From positions 1-14,702 of the forward strand of contig JAIRRO010000160.1 in the NCBI GenBank assembly GCA_031255955.1: a stretch of 14,702 nucleotides of DNA. The letters are read 5' to 3'. Of this stretch, positions 7,846 to 13,184 are shown piece after piece. The first letter of the stretch is position 1; each line of letters begins with the position of its first letter. The DNA comes from Oscillospiraceae bacterium. GTDB taxonomy: Bacteria; Bacillota; Clostridia; Oscillospirales; Oscillospiraceae. The notes beneath the pieces are model-generated. The model saw only the letters and a list, made by a program, of their open reading frames with translations. It did not search any database and had not been told where the DNA came from. A program made the translations under genes and the position numbers.

Positions 7846-7875
7846 AGAATATCATTTATAAACAAGCCTTGTCAA
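7846..7875 (-). promoter_or_regulatory. Promoter of the second UroD-fold gene
   Basis: On the minus strand a perfect TTGACA (7870-7875) is followed after 18 bases by TATTCT (7846-7851), itself preceded by TG as an extended -10. It lies in the 98-base gap after the thioesterase stop, so this UroD gene can be transcribed separately from the glycyl radical enzyme unit. Confidence 0.7.
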
Positions 7876-7906
7876 GCGTTTTAGCGGGATTTCGTAAAAA
7901 ATAGCT

Positions 7907-8344
7907 TCATCGCGCCTCGGGACGCTTCGCGGTTGCAAATCCGTTGCAAATCATCTCCGCAACGGCGTTGCCCAAATCATCCGATACGGATACGCCGTAT
8001 ACGGACATCGTTCTGCCGGCGGAAAGGCGGCGGGAGCTTGCGATGAGTTTTGTCCCGCGCGGCGCTTTAAGATACGAAATAGAGCAGGACTGCCCGACGG
8101 TACCGCCGACATCCTCACCGCGCAAAAGCGCCTGAGTGCAGTGAACAGCAAAGCATAAATCCGCCAGCGTGAATATCGCCCCGCCCTGAACCGCGCCCAT
8201 CGCGTTGCGATGCTTGTCCGCAATTTCAAGCGAACAAACAACCTCGTCATCCGTCACAGAGTCCACGGACGCCCCCGCGAGAGCCGCAAAGCGATCCCCC
8301 GCGAAAAATGCGCGGACGCGTTCAAGGTCATATTCAAAGCTCAT
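7907..8344 (-). CDS. PaaI-like hotdog-fold thioesterase
   Basis: The 145-residue product is a single hotdog domain of the PaaI/YbgC type, whose members hydrolyse acyl- or aryl-CoA thioesters. The signature is HRNAMGAVQGGAIFTLAD (45-62): His45, Asn47, Gly50 and Asp62 match the family, while the His usual before the GG pair is Gln53. The frame is open further upstream into the preceding gene, but the hotdog domain begins at the ATG at 8344. That ATG shares its A with the TAA stop of the UroD gene, and no strong ribosome binding site precedes it, so translation is probably coupled. This points to a product handled in the same pathway as the UroD protein and the glycyl radical enzyme. The substrate is unknown. 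Confidence 0.85.
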   Translation of the reverse strand: MSFEYDLERVRAFFAGDRFAALAGASVDSVTDDEVVCSLEIADKHRNAMGAVQGGAIFTLADLCFAVHCTQALLRGEDVGGTVGQSCSISYLKAPRGTKLIASSRRLSAGRTMSVYGVSVSDDLGNAVAEMICNGFATAKRPEAR

Positions 8345-9474
8345 TATTTGCTGTAGTTCTCCCGTGAACGGATATAAAGCTCCTCGCGGAAGGCAGGCGT
8401 TAAAAAGTGCGCCGCATAGAAGTTGTAGAAGCTCGGCTTGCCCTTTACGCACACGCGGTCAGCGAATTCGCGGGCTATGCGCCTCTGCTCGTCCTCCGGA
8501 AGCGCCGCAAACGCTGTTCCGCGCTCTTCCGTGGTGGTTTTTGCCATAACAGAATCCGGAATGTTCTGCGGGAAGGTTGCAATCAGCAGTTTGTCGCCGA
8601 AATCGTCATAAATTTTATAGCTGTCGTTCATCAGCTGCGGCGCCCAAGCGTCCCAACCGGCTTTGATGTAATTCGGCACCTGCTTATAGTTGTTGCCGCA
8701 GGAGTGCAACTCGCAGAACTTACCCTTTGAGTGCAGATAATCCGTCACGCGCTTCATATACGGTACAATCATTTCTTCCGCGACGTCGGGAGAGAAGAAC
8801 GGCGCCTTTTGGCTGCCCCAGTCGTCATGGATAAAGAACGCGTGAACGTCCGGGAATGTCGTAATCACCTTTTCAAAGATGCGGATATATAAATCCGTCA
8901 GCTTGTCAAAAAACTTATGGACATGCTCCTGCGAATCCTCGTCAAACACCGCAAGAACGGCATTTTCAAAGTCCAGCAGCGAGATAAGGCGCTCATACCA
9001 GCCGGTTTGGAACCACATCTGATTAAATGCCGTGGGCTGCAGGAAGGTGCCGTTGTTGCGCTCGGCGGAGCCTGCCCAATCCCATTTGTCGATGTCCGGC
9101 CAGACAATTTTGTCATACCATTCCTCAATGTCCTCCAGAAACGGCTTGCCCGGACGCACCATAGAGCCTTGCACCTGAGCGACATATTCCCATTCCACGC
9201 CGAACATATCGGGGTTTATGTCCTTGTCCTGCGCGGCACGCGGAGCGCCGCCCTCAAAGCAGAACGCGCGGGCGATGTTGTCCGGAACCACAGAGGGCGA
9301 AAAAATCTGCGCGTCCGTTGCCTGCATCATCTGCCACCATGGTTCCCGCTGAAATGTCGTCACACCGTGGTCGTGCTTGTTCAGCGGATAGTTCAGAGAC
9401 TTCATCGGGAAGCCTCCGAATCCGGGAGTCTCGATGTACTCAAGCTCCTTGGGGTCGAATTTACCTACTGCCAT
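8344..9474 (-). CDS. UroD-fold protein of the corrinoid methyltransferase type (copy 2)
   Basis: This 376-residue protein shares the URO-D barrel with the gene at 6765-7808 but has clearly diverged and has a longer N-terminus. The diagnostic segments are HDDWGSQ (216-222) and HSCGN (257-261). The latter is the H-x-C-G zinc motif of MtaA/CmuA-type methyltransferases. A third zinc Cys is not obvious; Cys342 is the only late candidate. HemE signature arginines are missing, so haem synthesis is unlikely. The ATG at 9474 has GGAGG ten bases upstream. It follows the glycyl radical enzyme by 90 bases containing two hairpins, and its stop overlaps the thioesterase start by one base, so the three probably form one unit. 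Corrinoid- or thiol-linked methyl transfer is inferred, not shown. Confidence 0.82.
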   Translation of the reverse strand: MAVGKFDPKELEYIETPGFGGFPMKSLNYPLNKHDHGVTTFQREPWWQMMQATDAQIFSPSVVPDNIARAFCFEGGAPRAAQDKDINPDMFGVEWEYVAQVQGSMVRPGKPFLEDIEEWYDKIVWPDIDKWDWAGSAERNNGTFLQPTAFNQMWFQTGWYERLISLLDFENAVLAVFDEDSQEHVHKFFDKLTDLYIRIFEKVITTFPDVHAFFIHDDWGSQKAPFFSPDVAEEMIVPYMKRVTDYLHSKGKFCELHSCGNNYKQVPNYIKAGWDAWAPQLMNDSYKIYDDFGDKLLIATFPQNIPDSVMAKTTTEERGTAFAALPEDEQRRIAREFADRVCVKGKPSFYNFYAAHFLTPAFREELYIRSRENYSK

Positions 9475-9509
9475 TGTTTGTTTTCCTCCAGTTTTTTCAT
9501 CGCGGATAC

Positions 9510-9526
9510 CCCGCGACGTGATGATT
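9510..9526 (-). repeat. Intercistronic hairpin TCGCGG/CCGCGA
   Basis: A 6-bp perfect inverted repeat with a 5-base loop lies just upstream of the ribosome binding site of the first UroD-fold gene. It has no T-run. It may modulate translation or mRNA stability. Confidence 0.6.
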
Positions 9527-9533
9527 ATCGCTT

Positions 9534-9552
9534 GTCGCGATAAAATCGCGAC
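9534..9552 (-). repeat. Intercistronic hairpin GTCGCGAT/ATCGCGAC
   Basis: An 8-bp perfect inverted repeat with a 3-base loop lies shortly after the glycyl radical enzyme stop and shares the TCGCG core with the next hairpin. It lacks a T-run on the minus strand, so it looks more like an mRNA-stabilising or processing element than a terminator. Confidence 0.65.
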
Positions 9553-9564
9553 TTCGCTTACGTG

Positions 9565-12027
9565 TTAGAAAGAATTCTCCGTGCGGCTGATGAGGTCGTT
9601 TTGGCAATCCTGCGTCAGCTCTACGAAGTATGCCGAGTAGCCCGCGATGCGAACCACAAGGTTGCGGTATTCGTCGGGCTTTGCCTGTGCCGCGCGGAGC
9701 TTCTCTGTGGAGACGACGTTGAACTGCGCCTCCGCCCCGCCGCTGTCCATATACGCGCGAACCATATCGCGCAGCTTCTCCATACCGTCGGCGCGCGAAA
9801 TCGCCGTCGGGTGGATGCGAATATTGAGACACACGCCGTCCATAAACCTCGTGTGGTCATAGCAAAGACTGGAGCTGAACACCGCCGTCGGACCGTTTAC
9901 ATCGCGGCTTTGCACGGGACTTGCGGCGTCGGCAATCGGCGTCCCTGCAAGTCTGCCGTCCGGCGTCGCCCACGTCGTATAGCCCTGCCCCACGTGGTCG
10001 GCAGCGCCATAAAGTCCCGCCTTAAACCGCCGTGTGCGTGAGGAATAGCACTCACAGCACGCTTCGTAGTACGTGTTGATAACCCACGTCATCTGCTCAT
10101 CGGCATACGGGTCGGCGTTGCCGAAATGCGGCACCTCGTTGATTATCTGCTGGCGCAAGGGTTCATATCCCTCCCAATTTGCCATAACGGCGTCATAAAG
10201 CTCTCGCGCCGAGCAGAGCTTTTTATCAAACACCATGTACTTGATAGCCGTCAGGGAATCCGCTACGGTAGCTAATCCCGTGGCTGTGCCGCCATAGGAA
10301 TTATACTTCGCGCCGCCCGCCGTGCAGTCTATGCCCTTTTCCATACAGCCGTCCACCGACAGCGAAAGAATGGCTTGCGGCGTGTGATATTGCACGAGAT
10401 ATTCTAAATAGTTGTTTAAGCTGACCTGCGCCTTCAGATAATACCGCGCCAGCTTGCGCCACGCCTCTTTTACCTCGTCAAAGCTGCGCATATCGTATAA
10501 AAAGCCCGTGTGAATAGAGCTTTGCTCGCCGTTCATTGGATTCTTGCCGTCGTTTAGGGCTGTTGCGAGCAGCGCGGAATAGTGGATTGACGCATGCGGC
10601 GGCGCGATGCCGTTTGCCGCGGAATAATCGTTGCCGGAGCCTGTAATCTCTTGACATCCGATGATGGCATAGTCCCGCGCGTCCTCTAAGCTAAAGCCTA
10701 ATTCCTGCATAATGCCTGGTATAATCACGTCGTCATTTTGCAAGAGCGGCAGCCCGCCGACCTTTGTACTTGTCTCTATCGCAAGCGCCCATAAATCCGG
10801 CGGGGTGTTTTTGTTTACGCGCAACGACACCGTCGGATCGTGCAGACTGAGCCGCGCGATGCTCTGCAGCACCATATATGTCACGGGATTGGACGCGTCC
10901 TCGCCCGTTTTGGGGTCAACCCCGCCGACGGTGTTGTGCAGATACGTGTTGCCGATGCCGATAATTTTAACAAGATCGCCGCCGCCCGCGCCACCGCCGT
11001 ACATCGAATTTATTTTCAAATAAAAGCAGTCTAAAATCTCTTGCGCCTGCGCCATTGTCAGCTTGCCCTCTTCAAGGTCGCGCTTTAAGAATTGCCATGT
11101 GTATTGGTCGACGCGCCCGAACGAGCCGATGTCCCCGATGAACGCCAAGCGCAGCAGATATTGATACATCAGCGCCGCCTGACACGCCTCACGGAAGCTG
11201 CGGCAAGGATTTTCGCTGATGTGCGCAAGGCTGTCCGCCATTGATAACAGCTCCGCGCGGCGCGCTTCGTCGCCGCACTCCCCCGCTTTTTCAAGGCATT
11301 TCGCGCTGTATCGCTTCAAAAGAATCGTCGCGGCGTCGCAACTTGTCACCACCGCGGTGTAAAACATCACCTTTTGCGCGTCGTCGCCCATAAGGTTGTT
11401 TATGTGTCCGTCAAGCCAAGCCTGCGCCTCGCGGCGTATATCGGCATAGCCGCGGTTTATGATTTTCGGAAAGCCCGGCGTAAGGTGTCCGCTGGGCATC
11501 ATAAGCAGCGGAGCGCCGACCTTTGTCGCCGAGACGTTCATTCCGGCAAGCTCCTCATAGCCCTGCGGCTGCCACGCGGCGGCGACGTCGTTATACGTTT
11601 TACCCTGCCAATACGGGGCAATTTCGCGGAAAGCGGCAACATCCTCCGGCGCGACGGACATACGCAGCTCTTCCTCATCGGGATTGTGATACAGCCCGTC
11701 ATCGCGCAGTGTCCAGCTTCCGCTGTCCACAAGCCAAGGAATTGTATCCGCGCCGCCCCAATCAGGGTTAGAGCCTGCGCCGCAAAAGTTTTTGCTTGTG
11801 TTGCCCACAAGCATTTCAAAATCCTCAACGCGCACAGTCATTTTCTCGCACACGTCAAGCAGAGCGCGCGGACGCTTCAGCGTCGGAATCAAATTTTCGT
11901 TCCGCTTAAAGCAGTCTGTGATTATCACCGCCATTTCCGCATCCGTTTGAATAACACGATCGCGTATCAGCTCGCGCATACGCGATATGCGCTCTGTAAC
12001 GGGATAAGACTCTATAGTTGCATTCAT
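9565..12027 (-). CDS. Glycyl radical enzyme of unassigned subfamily (PFL-like, C-x-E type)
   Basis: The 820-residue product is a complete glycyl radical enzyme. An N-terminal PFL-like domain is followed by the thiyl-radical loop YAIIGCQEI (Cys458, Glu460) and by the C-terminal glycyl loop RIAGYSAYF (793-801, radical site Gly796). PFL itself has two adjacent cysteines, so this is not PFL. Choline lyase and glycerol dehydratase have GCVEP, so the spacing agrees but Gln459 and Ile461 do not. The region 75-95 (GNTSKNFCGAGSNPDWGG) also differs from the usual IVGxQ...G segment. The ATG at 12027 has GAAGG six bases upstream. The enzyme must be activated by a radical-SAM protein, yet none is adjacent. 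It begins 48 bases after tRNA-Leu with no terminator between and precedes the UroD and thioesterase genes. It may be a lyase, dehydratase or decarboxylase. Confidence 0.93.
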   Translation of the reverse strand: MNATIESYPVTERISRMRELIRDRVIQTDAEMAVIITDCFKRNENLIPTLKRPRALLDVCEKMTVRVEDFEMLVGNTSKNFCGAGSNPDWGGADTIPWLVDSGSWTLRDDGLYHNPDEEELRMSVAPEDVAAFREIAPYWQGKTYNDVAAAWQPQGYEELAGMNVSATKVGAPLLMMPSGHLTPGFPKIINRGYADIRREAQAWLDGHINNLMGDDAQKVMFYTAVVTSCDAATILLKRYSAKCLEKAGECGDEARRAELLSMADSLAHISENPCRSFREACQAALMYQYLLRLAFIGDIGSFGRVDQYTWQFLKRDLEEGKLTMAQAQEILDCFYLKINSMYGGGAGGGDLVKIIGIGNTYLHNTVGGVDPKTGEDASNPVTYMVLQSIARLSLHDPTVSLRVNKNTPPDLWALAIETSTKVGGLPLLQNDDVIIPGIMQELGFSLEDARDYAIIGCQEITGSGNDYSAANGIAPPHASIHYSALLATALNDGKNPMNGEQSSIHTGFLYDMRSFDEVKEAWRKLARYYLKAQVSLNNYLEYLVQYHTPQAILSLSVDGCMEKGIDCTAGGAKYNSYGGTATGLATVADSLTAIKYMVFDKKLCSARELYDAVMANWEGYEPLRQQIINEVPHFGNADPYADEQMTWVINTYYEACCECYSSRTRRFKAGLYGAADHVGQGYTTWATPDGRLAGTPIADAASPVQSRDVNGPTAVFSSSLCYDHTRFMDGVCLNIRIHPTAISRADGMEKLRDMVRAYMDSGGAEAQFNVVSTEKLRAAQAKPDEYRNLVVRIAGYSAYFVELTQDCQNDLISRTENSF

Positions 12028-12075
12028 CGCTTGCCTTCATTCCTTTCCGCACGGCGGGTACGCCGCCTGTTGATA

Positions 12076-12162
12076 TGGTGCCGGTGACCGGGGTCGAACC
12101 GGTACGAGGTTGCCCTCACGGGATTTTAAGTCCCGGGCGTCTGCCTGTTCCGCCACACCGGC
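12076..12162 (-). tRNA. tRNA-Leu (anticodon UAA)
   Basis: A class II tRNA of 87 bases with encoded CCA (12076-12078) and discriminator A. The 7-bp acceptor stem GCCGGTG/CACCGGC, the anticodon loop CTTAAAA, a long variable arm and the TTCGACC T-loop are all present. It has its own promoter immediately upstream. Confidence 0.97.
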
Positions 12163-12170
12163 GTGATGCT

Positions 12171-12200
12171 ATGTTACCACGGCAATGGCTTTGCTGTCAA
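12171..12200 (-). promoter_or_regulatory. Promoter of tRNA-Leu, possibly also of the glycyl radical enzyme unit
   Basis: On the minus strand TTGACA (12195-12200) is followed after 18 bases by TAACAT (12171-12176). Transcription would start only two or three bases before the tRNA. It begins just after the PPTase stop codon. Since no terminator or second promoter is seen before the glycyl radical enzyme, it may also drive that gene. Confidence 0.6.
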
Positions 12201-12208
12201 TCTTTATT

Positions 12209-12892
12209 TTATGTGTCTTCTATCCGAAATCCGCGCTTGTTTGAGCTGTACATCTCAAACATATCAAATATCGAAAGCTTTGAAATAACCGGCGCCTTCC
12301 GAGTGCTTGAACACACGTGACCCGTTACGCCCGAAACGATGGATATTTCGTGAAAATACACGCCCTGCATATTCAGCGTATCGAGGCTGCGAAAGCCAAC
12401 ACCTATCCCGCCGCCCTCGCGCTTAACATACGCCTCTTTGCGCGTCCAGATATCAAAAAGGGCATGAACCCTGTCTTGATGCGTTGTTTTGCTGAAAACA
12501 TAGGCGCGCTCCGCCGGGGCGAATTCACGATCCGCCACACTTAATTTTACGGGTCTGATTTCTTCAACATCAATGCCGATAGGCTCGGTATCCGTCGCCA
12601 CGGCGACATATCGCCCGGAATGTGACACGTTAAAATGCGCCTCCGGGAAGTCCGGCAAATACGGCTTGCCGCGCTCGTCCGTTTTTATTATGATTTCGTC
12701 CGCCGGGGTTCTAAGCCATCGCGTCAGCGCGGCGCGCGCCAAAAGCTCGCCCAATAGCGCCCGCTGCTTGGCGGCATGTCCGCGCAGCCGACCAAGACGC
12801 ACCCGCTTCCCCGGCGATGCCCGGGACAGCGCGTCGCCATACTCCGCGTCCGATAAAAATCGATCTATATGCAATAATAATGCCTTATACAT
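12209..12892 (-). CDS. 4'-phosphopantetheinyl transferase, Sfp/Gsp type
   Basis: The 227-residue protein transfers phosphopantetheine from CoA to a Ser of carrier proteins. The size fits Sfp-type enzymes rather than the 120-residue AcpS. GKPYLP and FNVSHSG (75-93) form the CoA-binding part. Magnesium and catalytic residues lie in IGIDVEE (Asp108, Glu110) and in WTRKEAYVK (149-157: Trp149, Lys152, Glu153, Lys157). The ATG at 12892 is a single base after the encoded CCA of tRNA-Gly, so any ribosome binding site would have to lie inside the tRNA, and none is seen. A TTG at 12874 with AAGG five bases upstream is an alternative start but would cut the first strand. No polyketide or peptide synthase gene is in the window, so the carrier protein is unknown. 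Confidence 0.9.
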   Translation of the reverse strand: MYKALLLHIDRFLSDAEYGDALSRASPGKRVRLGRLRGHAAKQRALLGELLARAALTRWLRTPADEIIIKTDERGKPYLPDFPEAHFNVSHSGRYVAVATDTEPIGIDVEEIRPVKLSVADREFAPAERAYVFSKTTHQDRVHALFDIWTRKEAYVKREGGGIGVGFRSLDTLNMQGVYFHEISIVSGVTGHVCSSTRKAPVISKLSIFDMFEMYSSNKRGFRIEDT

Positions 12893-12893
12893 A

Positions 12894-12967
12894 TGGAGCG
12901 GGATACGGGAATCGAACCCGCATTTTCAGCTTGGGAAGCTGACATTCTACCACTGAACTAATCCCGC
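12894..12967 (-). tRNA. tRNA-Gly (anticodon CCC)
   Basis: A 74-base tRNA with encoded CCA (12894-12896) and the U discriminator typical of bacterial tRNA-Gly. The acceptor stem GCGGGAT/ATCCCGC and the anticodon loop TTCCCAA give anticodon CCC. The PPTase ATG follows after one base. Confidence 0.97.
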
Positions 12968-12974
12968 ATACCCC

Positions 12975-12999
12975 ACCGCCCCGCAATAAGCGGGGCGGT
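12975..12999 (-). repeat. Perfect 10-bp hairpin between two tRNAs
   Basis: ACCGCCCCGC and GCGGGGCGGT are exact inverted repeats with a 5-base loop AATAA. Neither strand has a T-run after it, so it does not look like an intrinsic terminator. It may be a processing or stability element of the tRNA-Val/tRNA-Gly transcript. Confidence 0.75.
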
Positions 13000-13012
13000 A
13001 AGTATGGATGCG

Positions 13013-13088
13013 TGGTGGACGATAACGGACTTGAACCGCTGACCCTCCGCACGTCAAGCGGATGCTCTACCAGCTGAGCTAATCGTCC
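13013..13088 (-). tRNA. tRNA-Val (anticodon GAC)
   Basis: A 76-base tRNA with encoded CCA (13013-13015) and discriminator A. The acceptor stem is GGACGAT/ATCGTCC, the anticodon loop TTGACGT, and the T-loop TTCAAGT. It is the first gene of the tRNA unit. Confidence 0.97.
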
Positions 13089-13092
13089 ACGC

Positions 13093-13117
13093 CGACGATG
13101 TGTATAATACATCGTCG
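13093..13117. promoter_or_regulatory. 9-bp dyad centred on the tRNA promoter -10
   Basis: CGACGATGT (13093-13101) and ACATCGTCG (13109-13117) are perfect inverted repeats separated by seven bases that contain most of the -10 element. The placement is that of an operator, though it could also fold near the 5' end of the transcript. No matching regulator gene is in the window. Confidence 0.5.
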
Positions 13118-13132
13118 CGCGTTGCTTGTCAA
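13104..13132 (-). promoter_or_regulatory. Promoter of the tRNA-Val / tRNA-Gly / PPTase unit
   Basis: On the minus strand a perfect TTGACA (13127-13132), 17 bases and TATTAT (13104-13109) make the best promoter in the window. Transcription should start about eight bases before mature tRNA-Val. Confidence 0.85.
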
Positions 13133-13184
13133 CACTTTTTTCGCAAAAATATTGCCGACGTTAAATTCACGCTGATTACAGGCG

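Noticed and set aside
8345..8452. Longer thioesterase with an N-terminal extension inside the UroD gene
   Set aside because: The hotdog domain begins at the ATG at 8344, and the extension only overlaps UroD coding sequence in another frame.
6765..9474. HemE (haem synthesis) assignment for the UroD-fold genes
   Set aside because: HemE's RQAGR substrate motif is missing and an H-x-C zinc-type motif is present instead.
9565..12027. Pyruvate formate-lyase
   Set aside because: PFL has two adjacent active-site cysteines; this enzyme has C-x-E.
12975..12999. Intrinsic terminator between tRNA-Val and tRNA-Gly
   Set aside because: The stem is strong but no T-tract follows on either strand, and a further tRNA and the PPTase continue in the same direction.
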